A stretch of DNA of 61,293 nt. It comes from a virus. The stretch lies in IMG/VR virus record IMGVR_UViG_3300010885_035234, positions 1 through 61,293 of that record; one strand, written 5' to 3'. Both the position numbers and the translations under genes were made by a program. Below the pieces are notes generated by a model. That model worked only from the letters and a program-made list of their open reading frames with translations, had not been told where the DNA came from and did not search any database. Positions 25,429 through 36,065 of this stretch are shown here, piece by piece. Positions within the stretch are counted from its first letter, which is position 1. Every line of letters starts with the position of its first letter.

Positions 25429-25568
25429 GCCTTCTTTGGTTTCTTCTTTTTTACAGGCTTCTTTGTGGTCTTTTTCTTGCCAAATATGGCTTCCCAATTG
25501 GAATTCCATTTCTCCTGATCCACGGGGCGATACTGATCACCTTTTCCTGCACCATTATTTCCTTCCAT
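25425..25568 (-). CDS. Small basic protein
   Basis: A 47-codon gene with an AAGGAG site six bases before its ATG. The first half is polar with a YRPVDQEKWNSNWEAIFGKK motif that I have seen in short proteins of T4-like marine phages; the second half is nearly all Lys, Thr and Pro. Its strong positive charge suggests nucleic acid binding. The stop lies within the tRNA promoter. Confidence 0.7.
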   Translation of the reverse strand: MEGNNGAGKGDQYRPVDQEKWNSNWEAIFGKKKTTKKPVKKKKPKKA

Positions 25569-25628
25569 TAACAACTCCTTCTAATACATAGCAATAGAGT
25601 ATGTAGTGGGAGCAAGGGATGGGAAAAA

Positions 25629-28600
25629 ATGATGAAAAGCCTGTACGAAAAAATAATAAGGGCTATTAAATCATTATTTGCCGCCGTTGCCGCTATCTTT
25701 GTAAAAGGAAAACCAATGCCGAATGATCCAATTGTAAAAGTAAAAACACCACCAATAAAATTTGTTCCATTTGCCCGGTCAAGCATTACCGAGGATTGGA
25801 GTTCATTGGCAGAGTTCTATGGAACGGTAGAGGCTATTAACCTTGCAAAGACAAGAATGTACATTGCCTATCAGTTTGACGGGCAAGCAGGAGCAGCAGC
25901 AGGATATCGTGGTGGGGCATTCGGTTCGGGAACCGATCCAGAATTTAGTTGGCTAAAGTTTATCACAGGATTAAGCGGTGGATATACTGCTTCGAATCTG
26001 TACACCCTTCCTAAAGCAGATCAAAATGGAGGTGTGACCGATTGGCAATACAAGCCTAATGCTGCGCTTGCAGGGGTCACTCCAGGAACATTAGGAACAT
26101 TATCTGATGGAAGCGGAACGCAGTATAATGCATGGTTTGGAGATTTTTATTGGGATACAGAAGTATACGAAGCATCAATCAGCAAATGGTATCAATGGGG
26201 TGCTCGCAAGTTTTGGCTTCATCTGCCCCACGGCAAGGTTCCTTTTGGGCTATATTCAGGGCCAAGCACAGGAATTACATATAACTGTCCGGATGCTGGA
26301 ATGTACCAACCTGATGCCTATATCTGTGCAAAAGAAGGATTTGTGGATGCAGCCACTGGGCGCACAGGAAATATTCCCCAGCCTTGGCTTACTGATGATG
26401 TGGTTAATGGGGAAATCCAAGGCTTTGTTCCGCTTTTCAAGGCATTAATTTCAGGATCTTCGGCAGGACTCTCACGGGAAACATGGGAGCGTCTAACAGG
26501 CGAAAATACAGAGATGGGTCAGTGGTATAATCCTGCTGATCCTATTGAAGTAACCGTGTATAATGGGTCAATTAATGGGGAATCCTTTCCCCGTTGGCGG
26601 CGTTGGTTTAATGCAACAACAACACCTCTTTCTGATACGGAAGGCTTGATTGGTAGCGTATATGCCCGTCGCCGACTTGAAAGAAGTTTAGAGCCTTATG
26701 CCCGTGCAGGAATGCGTATTGCACTTGATGCTCTTGTGAATGCTCCAGGCCCCACTGTTGGGATAAATGGAACCAATGGTAATTTTGCTGAACTTACATT
26801 CAACGGCGAACCGTATACAACAGCACACGCTTTGCCAGCAGGATACACACTCGGCAATGCATTCGGCAATGCAGATGCAGGGTGGTGGAAGTTCTTCTCG
26901 GAATGGGTTATTCCTACATTCGGCAAGAACAACATATTCATGGAAGCAAATGGCGGTTCATTTTTAACTGGTGGTGTATGGCACATGAATCCCTATGTTC
27001 TTATAGGGGGAATTAATGTGTGTACGGCAGACGAATTTGGTCGTGGAGGTTTTGGTGGAACGGCTTCCAGTCCTTCTTTTGCACCAACAAATCCAAGACA
27101 GCACTACCTTGAGGAGTTGGGCGAAGTCGAGTATTTAAACTCACCTACTTGGGCATCAGTTAGGCCCCATGTTGGAAGTGTCGGTACTGCTGGTGTGACT
27201 CTGTTGAATGGAAAATATTGGTATCTTAGTTCTTTTGCAGAAAAAGCAGGAGTAACAGGTTATGATATTAATTTAGTATCACAATCAAATCCAACCGGTT
27301 GGTATGCATACAATAGCGGCTTGGTTCCATTTATGCTATACTCAGAAATGCTGCAAGGACAAGGAGCAGATTATCTGCGGCTCAAGAAGGGCTATTCTGA
27401 CCCCACCAATGCAGATAACGGTGTTCCTGGAGAACACATATGGGGTCACTATTGGGCAGCAGACCAATTGGCTTTCCGCCAAAGAATAGGCAACGGGTAT
27501 ACCTTTGCTGGGCAAGGGGTGCTTGGCGATCCTAATCCAATGATTCGGGACAAAACCCGTCCCGGAATAATATTTCCAGCCGGTGCGCTGAAGCGCACAT
27601 TAGACTCTGTGATGCCTGGAGTCAATGCATTCGGAATAACCAATGACTTTCAACGGTCATTCTCCGGCATTACTGCTTTTGGAAAATTTGTTGCTGGAAT
27701 AAAGTCAGGAAAACTCACACTTGACCCTCTAAAGAGCAATGCAGGACAGAATATTCCACCGGCTCCAAACAGTCTTCCCCTGTTCCCACCAGTAACAAGT
27801 GAAATAGTTCAGACGGTTGCAAGCAAGTTGGCATTAGAAAACCGAACCGAGGGAATTGGCGGAGTCATGTGGCTGTACCCATCGGATTATGATCGGTATT
27901 GCAGCACTGGCTTGGGTGGAAGTCTAAATGGTCAATACCATGTTCCAAACACCACCGGTGATCTTGTGGAACGCAAAATGGAGCAATGGTTGGATATGAA
28001 GATTCGTACATGGTACGAGCGTTTCGGCAAGTATCCAAAGTACATCACATGGAAACCACCAGCATACTCTGGATTGCCAAATAATCAACAGTCAAGTTGG
28101 GAAGACTATCGCCATTTGCAATATACTCAAAGAATACCAACAACAGCAACGGAAACACCCGCTGCATTTGCGGTAAGAGAAGACTATCATTCCAAAACAC
28201 CAGGGATGACCGCTAGTAATACTCTTCTTCAAAACAGCGGCTTTTTCACCCATATTCCGTGGTCAAACGCAGGAAGCGCAGCCAATAGTCCTGATGACTA
28301 TTCACAATATCTTGACACAATTGGTATTCTTGGTGAAACTCTACGGCTAACAAAGGCATGGCGTACAAAGCGAGGATTAAGCAGCAAAGTTGGTCTGTAC
28401 CAATTTCCATTCTTGCCACAGGATGCATATGTTGTCTATGGTGTGAGTGGTGGTGCTCCTGTGGTGTTGGATAGTGCAGGGTGGAACGACTTGGTTTTCC
28501 CAATAGGAAGCACATCCACCAGCCCTAATCCGGGAGGCACATTTGGTTGGTACACCCAAGCCCAAACAACCGATCTAAAGAATCGTATTAAATTGGAATA

Positions 28601-31600
28601 CCGTAAGCGTTATGAACCTGTTGCGAAGGAATGCGAAGTCGTAATGCCTGAGATTTTTGAATACAGCAGTGCAGAAATCATTAATGACAGCAGGAATGAA
28701 TACTACCGAGCATGGCACAAGGAAATGCTGAACTTGGCTTATGATCTAAAGACAAAGAGTGCATGGGATGTTGGTGGCGACGGTTCAATCCGTCCTCCTG
28801 CTCTGATTAATGCCGAGATTATTCCTCTTGTTACTCCTGCCTATATGGGAGTAACCGGTGATTTTGATACGGGTGATCCAATAACAACACAGCGCAAAAC
28901 CTTTTTTGACCATGACAAGATGAACCACAATTCCATTGATTGGATTCGTGATGAATACCTGCGTCCTGTTGATAGAACCCCGCAGAAGGTGCAAGGTATG
29001 TCTGTATGGAGTCCGTATCTTGCAAGAGCACTAAATGCTACCCGCTCCTCTTCGCCGATTACTGGTATTACCACCGACCGTGAATGGCTTTACAAGTGGC
29101 TAAAGGCAGACCAAGGTGCAGGAATAACAGTTGATTGGAATGGTACTACTGGGGATATGAAAACCAAGACTATTCAGTTCTTTGATATCCATCGTAATCT
29201 TTCCAAGAGATATCTAAAGAGATTTGATGCAGGACAGCCAAGAATTGATGTTGTTGCTGACCCGTACAAACACACCCCGTTTGCTGTTGGTTGGACTATT
29301 GGATATGACCACTCGTATCCTGCAAAAATAGATGGCATGGATATTACTGATGTTCATCCGCTTATTTGGGTGGGATATAATGTCACGACAAATGGATTTT
29401 TTAGAACTCCAGGAGACACAACCGGTTATCCTGGAACAGCAGGATCTCTACAGTTATTTAATGATGTTGTTACAAGACTAAAAAGAATTCCATTAGGAAG
29501 AAGAGTTATTCTTCCGTACTTTTGGGCACAAGATCCTATTTCAGATCAAAAAGTACAAATAGATTTCTATAAGAATACCTCAGACGGCGCAACCTATACG
29601 GGTATATTGCCAAAAAGAACACACGAAACAGGAACAGTAAAGCACATTACGCCTTGGGCATATCGGCAAACAGATGATACCAAGCGGTCGTTTCAGGCAT
29701 TTCTTGCACAGTGTGCAGCAACAGGCGCAGCATTTAATACAATAGCAGATGACGGGGAGAGTTGGGTTAATCCAAGTGTTGGATCTGTTTCCAATTCTTT
29801 TGGTGGCCCATATGGCCCAACAGGTATGCCTGCAATTTATATTGGTTCTAATGGTTTCAATTATGTTTATCCTGATCCTGCCACTTGGTTGGAACCCGCA
29901 GATCCCCGTATGACTACAAGCATAGTAGCGGATCCCCGTTTCTCTACACTTGGCAACTCTTATGATGGCAAAACTTTCGGAGGCGCAATAGAGTATTACT
30001 ATAAGTCTATGGTTGGAAATACTCAAATTTATAAAAATATGGGTATTGCACAACTTGGAATGGATTTCACCTATCCAAATTCCGACCATATTGCCGGTTC
30101 TACTCCTGGTATAATCATGGAATACTATGCCTTTGAAGGGCCAAACGGAATCTCGGCGGCTACAGGGCCTATAGGTGCAACGGCTTATGCGCCACCAGCA
30201 AACGCAGACAGTGAATACCGATACAATGTAATTCTGAGAAATAGCGGTGTAGCCGCCGCCGTTGCTTGGGCAAATACTACCCCTTGGAGAAACCCTTGGG
30301 GTAATCGTCAGTACACTGCAACCAACAATGCTGTTGTTAACCGATATATTGCATGGTATGCTAACACATTGGCTTTGGAAAACATTGCAATGGGTGATTT
30401 AAACAAGAAAGTTTACATTGATTCCATAGACGGTTCAACATTTGAAGCACACAGAAAGATTAGTTACAACCACTATGATATTTTCCCAATAGGATTCACA
30501 GAAGGTGTATTTGCCCGTAACGGCTATACCCATTATAATTTCCACGGTGATTATCCTTTCGTGGATGCTTCTCCTGCTCTGTACGGAGAAATTCAAGGTG
30601 CAGACCCGACTGACCCAGGCTCATTTAAGAATGCACAATATGTTATTTTCCCTCGAAATGATTTTGAACGATACCCTCTTTTGCGAAATAATGATATTCA
30701 TTTAAAGGCTAACCCTATCGACCCTTGGGATAGTTATGATATCCAAAGTCTTATGAATACAGGCAAGGCATTACCTTTTTATACAAGAGGTACAAATACT
30801 CCTGCAAGAAGTTATATTGCAATGCTTATGGATTTGCAGGTAGTTCGGGGAATGCTTCGCACAAATCCTAACTCATGGAAGGGATTTTCTCCTTGGGTAT
30901 GGAATCCAAATGAATACAGGGGTTTACCATCTGTTTCATACCGATTCCAAGAGGGTGGGGAGAATTGGGAAATTGAAAATCAAACAGATGTACGGTATTG
31001 GAACGAGTTGCTTAACCACCACCTATTGTCTGGTGCAAAGCATTTCAATTATTTTACTGTTGGAGATCAACCAGGCTTTACCGCTGGCAGAGGCTTTACC
31101 GCTGGCTTAACCTTTATGCAGGGGGTCATAAATGAATGGAAAACTGTGAGTGAAGGGTATCGTGTGCAACCAGCATCAAATCTTGATGGCAATATTTCTT
31201 TAGTGGTTGACCGAGTAGACATGAGCAATGCAGGAGGAAACCATGCAGGGGCCACAGGCACAGTTATAAGCGGTGCTAAACTGCTTAAGTTTGCCCGTGG
31301 AAAGACGGCAGCATCTTTGCCAACCGGGACATTCCTCTGGAGAGTCACAGCAGCACCACAGGGAACCGAACTCATAAGAACAGATGATGCTTCCCGTGTG
31401 CTTTCAGATTTGCCAGGAAGAATAGACCTTGCAACAGGAGAAGTTTTTGCATTCGAGAAGATGACCCGTCCGCAGAGCGATGGCACGACAGGAAACGGGG
31501 ATTTCTCCAAGTTCTACAAGAACGATGGGTATGTTTCGCTTACCGAAGCACCCTCCGAGGGCATTATTCTTTCCACCCGCAAGAATATTGTGGATAGCGG

Positions 31601-34600
31601 AGCCGAGTTGCGTCATGCACCAACAGTTCTTGCAAAGGATTATGCCGTACAGCCTGTGCTTTTAGGAACAGGAAGAGCCGCAGAGTTTACAGCCTCTGTT
31701 AATGCAGGTTTAATAGACATAACCCCAACAGGAGATTGGTATAACAATGTTCCAAACTCAAGATTGGGTGTGTGTGTTGTTGGATTCTACCAATTAGGTA
31801 ACGGACAAGCCTTGCGTGCGGTTGGAAATATCACATACGGACTCGAAAGTTTTATAGGATTCTATGAAATTGGCTTCGGTTTTTGGCACGCCGCTATTTG
31901 GTCAAAGCGTCCAGGGGAAAATACAATCGACAAAGTATTCACCTATCAGATGGAGGATGTACCAAGTTACAATAATCCGGTTAATTTAAAGGTAACTGTT
32001 AATGCGGATGCAACCGAAGTAAAATGGTTTGTTAATGATGTATTGAAGAAAACCTATACTGTTTCTGGAGCAAACACACTTCCAATAGGCAACCGTGCAG
32101 AAAATGGGCTTTGGGCAGGATGCGGAGTACAAGACATTACTTTGGCTACTTCCGGATCGGTTGCACCTGGAACCACCGGCGGCGTTCAGCAACTCATAGT
32201 GAAGAAATTGGATTTGCGTCTTTTGACGAAATCTGATGATGCGCAGGTCACAGTTTCAAACCGTGGTGCATGGATCAAGCGCACGGCTACATCCCAAATG
32301 CCTCTGTACCGCATAAGTACAACATATCCTGCTGCACCAACAGGAACCCTTACTCCTGGAACAGGATTTCCTGCAAATCCTGATGCGGTATTCACTCCTG
32401 ATCCAAATATGAATCCTCCAACATCTGATCTTGAGGACTATTCTGATCTTCGTGTGGTTGCTGCATGGAAGAATGATCCGATTCCTTTTGATCCAACTCC
32501 AAGTGGAACAACACTCACGGTGGTTGCATACCACCCATCAGGTATAGAAAAGGTGGAGGCTTGTCTGAACGGAGGAAATGTTGTTACAAGGCAAGGTACA
32601 GGATCTCTCTATGGAGAATACGAATTCTATATTCCTCCTGTAAGCGGAGCACAACTACCCTTGGTAAACTTACCAAAAACAATTGCAGGAGCCACATACG
32701 GTGGTCTGCACGAAATTCGTGCCAAGGTGTTTCCATTCACAGGAGGAACACGCATATTGGGTGGAGAACCTGATACGGATTCCAAATACTATACGCCTGT
32801 GGATACGGCATTCACCGTCAAAAAGCGTGATGTGAATGAAACTTCGTTCTTTGTGCAGAACATTGATACAGCGAATGATTCGGGTTATGGATCTGCCGTT
32901 GTTATAGGCGGAGCCACCAATTTTCCTCCTCAAAGTATCTATATTAATATCAAGGATGCAATAGCATCAGAAATGGTGACATTCGGCAAGAAGTATTTGG
33001 ATATAACGGTTCAGTCTCCCACAGCCCTTTCCCGAAACATACCAAGCATCCTTGATACTTCAGTCATCATTCCTACTCCAGAACTTTGCACACTAAGAAT
33101 AACAGCAAGCACAACAACACCAAATAATGCACCAATAACGATGGTTGCTGACACATCTTCGGAATCCAGTAACTCCCAAACATCTTATAGCGGAAGAACC
33201 ATAGGTGGATTCGTCGCCGATTGGGTAAATACCACTACACAATACAGCCTTACGAACTCTTCCTTCCCATCTTATGGTGGAAAACAATTGGAAGTAAGCA
33301 ACAAGAAGATATACAGGATAAACACGGCAAAGTACAATCCTCTTTCTTTGTATAATTCTGGTCGATCTGTTGATCTTGGCCCTACGGATGGAACAAGCAC
33401 TGCTGATTGGTTGTTTGAACCTGTGATGAACCAAACTCAATGGAGTTCTGCTGTTCTGAATGCAAGAGTAGGTAAGTTCTTTGGTATTGGAAAGATCAAG
33501 ATGAAGAATATCTCTTATGACAAGGGATCGTGTCCGGATCTATTCGCAATCGACTCAAATCAGGCAGTGGCATTCGAAGGAGTCACCCTGTTCTCTTCAT
33601 TACAGCCTTCAATAGATCCGTATCGTATTGCGGCAAACGGAAATGCAGCGTTCTTGAACTGCACAACTCATACTTCAGGACTAACTGTGGCGAATGCATT
33701 CGGATTCTCCAGATATGTTGTGGGATGCACTGCAACCGGAGTAAAGGGAGCAGTGTTCTCTAATGCATCGTTTGTTCGTAACTCCAGTGCAACAGCCTGC
33801 AACAAGATTGAAGTGGCAAACAGTCCTGCATTCTTTTCCCGCAAGGGCATAGCCACCCCTTTGGGAGCACAAGGAAAAAAGAACAACTTGTACTTGGATA
33901 CGGTATGCAGCGGAGACTATGCAGACTGCATCTCGTTGGGAAGAAATGAAATAAAGGCAGGATCGGAGATGGATCACTACGATCTTCTGTATAAGAACCT
34001 GATCTTCACAGGCTCTACAGGCATGATAGACAGAATAGAAGGTGGAGTAAACGGTGTCTATATGACAGGCATTTCCATGCCTAATGCCCTGTTGTTCTCA
34101 CCAAACTACAAGACAGTATTGACTGCACAGACTCCAAGATTTCAAAAGATGTATATTGATACATCAAGCGTAAGAATGATTATGAACGAAGGGTCTACTT
34201 TTGGCAATGAACTTGCTGCTCCGAATGTTGCATATAAAAATGGTTTTGGTGTGAAATTAGGAAGCAACCCCCAATCCGCAGGATTCACCGCCGAGATAAC
34301 TCCAAGAGCACCCACCGGAATACAGATTGCGCTTGAAATCAAGGGAATACCTTGGAGGAAAAGCACGGTGAGTACCAATATCAATACGCCTTACGAACCA
34401 GGAAATGTACTTACTCCTTGGTTTACTATTACAGACAGTGCTGGAATAAAAAGATTCGGCTTGGACATGGGCGGCGGCTTTGGGCCAACTGCCAGTGGAA
34501 ATACTCCAAAGGGTCTTTCATTTGCTTCTTGGTCAAGAGAAGCATATGAATCCGCAATCAATCCAAGACTAAATTGGGTCTACAGTCTTTCCAATATTAA

Positions 34601-35369
34601 TTGGGTTGCTCTCGCAAATTCAGGAACCCCAGCCGTGTTGGGTACAGGTAACAATGCATATGAGCAGTGGATAGCCGACTCAACTCCCGATGGCGTAACA
34701 GGATATATTAATCTTACTGGAACTCTTCAGACATTTCATCGAGCAGCCCCCAAGAATGGAGTTATCTATCCGGAAAGTACTGCACCCAAGCAGTGGTTGG
34801 TGTTTCATAGTGCTGATTCAAGTCTAAATTATTATTCAGCAGGTGGTGACTTATGGCAGCAGAACACAACTACCCGAGATGTAGGCGCAGATCCTCTGAA
34901 TAATTCAGGAAACTCAGGACATTGGTTGAATGTTGGAAATACAGGTGGTCGCTGGATTGATTCAGCATCTGTCGGAATAAATGTATTTGGTTCATCTGCT
35001 GCTGTTGCACAAAGGGGCGGAATCACATTTGGTGCATTCGCCGGCTCCGCAGAAGCAACCACCTTCAGAACTGCAATGAGTAATCCAACTCTTGGAGGAT
35101 TGACGCTTACAGATCAGAATGGAAATGTGTTTAGAATAAATCCAACAAGTAGTTGGCAAGGATTGGGTAGCCGATATGTCTATGCACTCGGTTCTCAATT
35201 CCTATATGCAAGTGGATTGTGTGCAGGATTCTCAGTTGTGAATGCAGGAAATATCGGATTGTATCCAAGAGAGTGGTCTTACAATGGAGATGCCACAAAC
35301 CAATATGCACCAGTCAAACTTGAAATAAATCTAACTAATACTGGATTGTATAACAATGCGAACAAGTAA
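25629..35369 (+). CDS. Giant virion adhesin / tail-fibre-like protein
   Basis: A single open frame of 3246 codons, far longer than most phage fibre genes. The N-terminus has an amphipathic, hydrophobic stretch (IIRAIKSLFAAVAAIFVKG). Residues up to about 1900 contain several Trp/Tyr/Gly-rich segments of the kind found in glycosidase-like barrels (ARKFWLHLPHGK, GMRIALDAL, YITWKPPAYSG). About 2000-2150 is a lectin-like beta sandwich with VKWFVNDVLKKTYTV. Ig-like domains follow near 2230-2400, and about 2420-2900 looks like a right-handed beta helix. I infer a receptor-binding or glycan-degrading virion protein. Domain limits are by eye. tRNA genes flank it on both sides and it runs opposite to its neighbours. 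Confidence 0.8.
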   Translation: MMKSLYEKIIRAIKSLFAAVAAIFVKGKPMPNDPIVKVKTPPIKFVPFARSSITEDWSSLAEFYGTVEAINLAKTRMYIAYQFDGQAGAAAGYRGGAFGSGTDPEFSWLKFITGLSGGYTASNLYTLPKADQNGGVTDWQYKPNAALAGVTPGTLGTLSDGSGTQYNAWFGDFYWDTEVYEASISKWYQWGARKFWLHLPHGKVPFGLYSGPSTGITYNCPDAGMYQPDAYICAKEGFVDAATGRTGNIPQPWLTDDVVNGEIQGFVPLFKALISGSSAGLSRETWERLTGENTEMGQWYNPADPIEVTVYNGSINGESFPRWRRWFNATTTPLSDTEGLIGSVYARRRLERSLEPYARAGMRIALDALVNAPGPTVGINGTNGNFAELTFNGEPYTTAHALPAGYTLGNAFGNADAGWWKFFSEWVIPTFGKNNIFMEANGGSFLTGGVWHMNPYVLIGGINVCTADEFGRGGFGGTASSPSFAPTNPRQHYLEELGEVEYLNSPTWASVRPHVGSVGTAGVTLLNGKYWYLSSFAEKAGVTGYDINLVSQSNPTGWYAYNSGLVPFMLYSEMLQGQGADYLRLKKGYSDPTNADNGVPGEHIWGHYWAADQLAFRQRIGNGYTFAGQGVLGDPNPMIRDKTRPGIIFPAGALKRTLDSVMPGVNAFGITNDFQRSFSGITAFGKFVAGIKSGKLTLDPLKSNAGQNIPPAPNSLPLFPPVTSEIVQTVASKLALENRTEGIGGVMWLYPSDYDRYCSTGLGGSLNGQYHVPNTTGDLVERKMEQWLDMKIRTWYERFGKYPKYITWKPPAYSGLPNNQQSSWEDYRHLQYTQRIPTTATETPAAFAVREDYHSKTPGMTASNTLLQNSGFFTHIPWSNAGSAANSPDDYSQYLDTIGILGETLRLTKAWRTKRGLSSKVGLYQFPFLPQDAYVVYGVSGGAPVVLDSAGWNDLVFPIGSTSTSPNPGGTFGWYTQAQTTDLKNRIKLEYRKRYEPVAKECEVVMPEIFEYSSAEIINDSRNEYYRAWHKEMLNLAYDLKTKSAWDVGGDGSIRPPALINAEIIPLVTPAYMGVTGDFDTGDPITTQRKTFFDHDKMNHNSIDWIRDEYLRPVDRTPQKVQGMSVWSPYLARALNATRSSSPITGITTDREWLYKWLKADQGAGITVDWNGTTGDMKTKTIQFFDIHRNLSKRYLKRFDAGQPRIDVVADPYKHTPFAVGWTIGYDHSYPAKIDGMDITDVHPLIWVGYNVTTNGFFRTPGDTTGYPGTAGSLQLFNDVVTRLKRIPLGRRVILPYFWAQDPISDQKVQIDFYKNTSDGATYTGILPKRTHETGTVKHITPWAYRQTDDTKRSFQAFLAQCAATGAAFNTIADDGESWVNPSVGSVSNSFGGPYGPTGMPAIYIGSNGFNYVYPDPATWLEPADPRMTTSIVADPRFSTLGNSYDGKTFGGAIEYYYKSMVGNTQIYKNMGIAQLGMDFTYPNSDHIAGSTPGIIMEYYAFEGPNGISAATGPIGATAYAPPANADSEYRYNVILRNSGVAAAVAWANTTPWRNPWGNRQYTATNNAVVNRYIAWYANTLALENIAMGDLNKKVYIDSIDGSTFEAHRKISYNHYDIFPIGFTEGVFARNGYTHYNFHGDYPFVDASPALYGEIQGADPTDPGSFKNAQYVIFPRNDFERYPLLRNNDIHLKANPIDPWDSYDIQSLMNTGKALPFYTRGTNTPARSYIAMLMDLQVVRGMLRTNPNSWKGFSPWVWNPNEYRGLPSVSYRFQEGGENWEIENQTDVRYWNELLNHHLLSGAKHFNYFTVGDQPGFTAGRGFTAGLTFMQGVINEWKTVSEGYRVQPASNLDGNISLVVDRVDMSNAGGNHAGATGTVISGAKLLKFARGKTAASLPTGTFLWRVTAAPQGTELIRTDDASRVLSDLPGRIDLATGEVFAFEKMTRPQSDGTTGNGDFSKFYKNDGYVSLTEAPSEGIILSTRKNIVDSGAELRHAPTVLAKDYAVQPVLLGTGRAAEFTASVNAGLIDITPTGDWYNNVPNSRLGVCVVGFYQLGNGQALRAVGNITYGLESFIGFYEIGFGFWHAAIWSKRPGENTIDKVFTYQMEDVPSYNNPVNLKVTVNADATEVKWFVNDVLKKTYTVSGANTLPIGNRAENGLWAGCGVQDITLATSGSVAPGTTGGVQQLIVKKLDLRLLTKSDDAQVTVSNRGAWIKRTATSQMPLYRISTTYPAAPTGTLTPGTGFPANPDAVFTPDPNMNPPTSDLEDYSDLRVVAAWKNDPIPFDPTPSGTTLTVVAYHPSGIEKVEACLNGGNVVTRQGTGSLYGEYEFYIPPVSGAQLPLVNLPKTIAGATYGGLHEIRAKVFPFTGGTRILGGEPDTDSKYYTPVDTAFTVKKRDVNETSFFVQNIDTANDSGYGSAVVIGGATNFPPQSIYINIKDAIASEMVTFGKKYLDITVQSPTALSRNIPSILDTSVIIPTPELCTLRITASTTTPNNAPITMVADTSSESSNSQTSYSGRTIGGFVADWVNTTTQYSLTNSSFPSYGGKQLEVSNKKIYRINTAKYNPLSLYNSGRSVDLGPTDGTSTADWLFEPVMNQTQWSSAVLNARVGKFFGIGKIKMKNISYDKGSCPDLFAIDSNQAVAFEGVTLFSSLQPSIDPYRIAANGNAAFLNCTTHTSGLTVANAFGFSRYVVGCTATGVKGAVFSNASFVRNSSATACNKIEVANSPAFFSRKGIATPLGAQGKKNNLYLDTVCSGDYADCISLGRNEIKAGSEMDHYDLLYKNLIFTGSTGMIDRIEGGVNGVYMTGISMPNALLFSPNYKTVLTAQTPRFQKMYIDTSSVRMIMNEGSTFGNELAAPNVAYKNGFGVKLGSNPQSAGFTAEITPRAPTGIQIALEIKGIPWRKSTVSTNINTPYEPGNVLTPWFTITDSAGIKRFGLDMGGGFGPTASGNTPKGLSFASWSREAYESAINPRLNWVYSLSNINWVALANSGTPAVLGTGNNAYEQWIADSTPDGVTGYINLTGTLQTFHRAAPKNGVIYPESTAPKQWLVFHSADSSLNYYSAGGDLWQQNTTTRDVGADPLNNSGNSGHWLNVGNTGGRWIDSASVGINVFGSSAAVAQRGGITFGAFAGSAEATTFRTAMSNPTLGGLTLTDQNGNVFRINPTSSWQGLGSRYVYALGSQFLYASGLCAGFSVVNAGNIGLYPREWSYNGDATNQYAPVKLEINLTNTGLYNNANK

Positions 35370-35376
35370 GTTATAA

Positions 35377-35448
35377 CTGAGAAGGAAAGACTCGAACTTT
35401 CAACATCAGGTTCCAAAGACCCGTGTTCTACCATTGAACTACTTCTCA
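35377..35448 (-). tRNA. tRNA-Gln (anticodon UUG)
   Basis: A 72-base cloverleaf: acceptor TGAGAAG/CTTCTCA, D arm GTTC/GAAC, anticodon loop CTTTGGA (UUG), T-loop TTCGAGT, discriminator G, no CCA. Its 3' end lies 8 bases from the stop of the giant adhesin gene on the other strand. Confidence 0.93.
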
Positions 35449-35456
35449 AAATAAAA

Positions 35457-35545
35457 AGGAAGAAGTGAGATTCGAACTCACGGTACACCATTAGATGTAC
35501 GCTAGTTTTCAAGACTAGATCCTTAAACCGCTCGGACATTCTTCC
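35457..35545 (-). tRNA. tRNA-Ser (anticodon UGA)
   Basis: An 89-base class II tRNA with acceptor GGAAGAA/TTCTTCC, anticodon stem CTAGT/ACTAG with loop CTTGAAA (UGA), and a long variable arm based on the GTACA/TGTAC pairing, as expected for serine. No encoded CCA; the discriminator base is U, where G is usual. Confidence 0.9.
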
Positions 35546-35549
35546 ACAA

Positions 35550-35620
35550 TGGACTCACGGGGATTCGAACCCCGAAAACCGCCTTGCAAAGACGGTGTGA
35601 TCCCATTTCACCATAAGCCC
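35550..35620 (-). tRNA. tRNA-Ala (anticodon UGC)
   Basis: A 71-base cloverleaf with acceptor GGGCTTA/TGAGTCC including the G3-U70 pair that marks alanine, anticodon loop TTTGCAA (UGC), T-loop TTCGAAT and discriminator A. No encoded CCA. Confidence 0.93.
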
Positions 35621-35627
35621 TTATAAT

Positions 35628-35987
35628 TCACTCTAAACTCAAAAGATACTTTGTATGATTAAGTGTTGCCAACATTTCGTCACGAATATTCAGTAAATCT
35701 GTGTCGGTTGTATCAACAAGAGAAGGCAATTCATTCACAAGAAAACTAATTGCATCATCCAACACACTCATGGTATCGGTTTCCCCGTAGTTTGCCAAGG
35801 AGATATTGAATGTTTCGGTTGCTTTTCTAATACCATTCTTACCAAAATAAGTCTCTACAAAACTATCAATAGATCCTTCCAATGCTTTGTATGCTGCTCC
35901 AAGAGCCTTGTGTTCTGCATATGATTTGGTCTGCCAATGGAATATTCGCAGTTGATTCTGAAGAGTAAGCATTTTTGTAATAAACAT
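35628..35987 (-). CDS. DUF5856-like (ferritin/Dps-like) small protein
   Basis: A 119-residue four-helix-type protein starting MFITKMLTLQNQLRIFHWQT, then KSYAEHKALGAAYKALEGSIDSFVE. The QLRIFHWQTxSYAEHKA pattern is that of DUF5856 proteins of large phages and viruses, which look like distant Dps/ferritin relatives with conserved His, Trp and Glu. Metal or oxidant handling is possible but unproven. An AAAGGA site and a late-type promoter lie upstream. It is inserted between tRNA genes. Confidence 0.75.
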   Translation of the reverse strand: MFITKMLTLQNQLRIFHWQTKSYAEHKALGAAYKALEGSIDSFVETYFGKNGIRKATETFNISLANYGETDTMSVLDDAISFLVNELPSLVDTTDTDLLNIRDEMLATLNHTKYLLSLE

Positions 35988-36013
35988 TGTGGATTCCTTT
36001 ATTTTGGTCTATC

Positions 36014-36022
36014 GTATTTATG
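36014..36022 (-). promoter_or_regulatory. Late-type promoter (CATAAATAC)
   Basis: CATAAATAC on the minus strand, 27 bases before the DUF5856-like start, one base from the T4 late octamer TATAAATA. Confidence 0.6.
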
Positions 36023-36031
36023 CTTTCTTTT

Positions 36032-36055
36032 AATCCCATCGAATTCGATGGGATT
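36032..36055. repeat. 24-bp perfect palindrome
   Basis: AATCCCATCGAA and its exact complement meet at a central GAATTC. It lies between tRNA-Leu and the late promoter of the next gene. There is no U-run on either side, so it is not a classic terminator; it may be an RNA-processing hairpin or a protein site. Confidence 0.6.
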
Positions 36056-36065
36056 AACATTTCAG

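Noticed and set aside
28246-34384. Many antisense open frames across the giant adhesin gene
   Set aside because: They lack ribosome binding sites, overlap each other and follow the composition of the sense gene; they are shadows of it.
36032-36055. 24-bp palindrome as a terminator for tRNA-Leu
   Set aside because: No U-run follows on the minus strand (AAAAGAAAG instead), so it is listed only as a palindrome.
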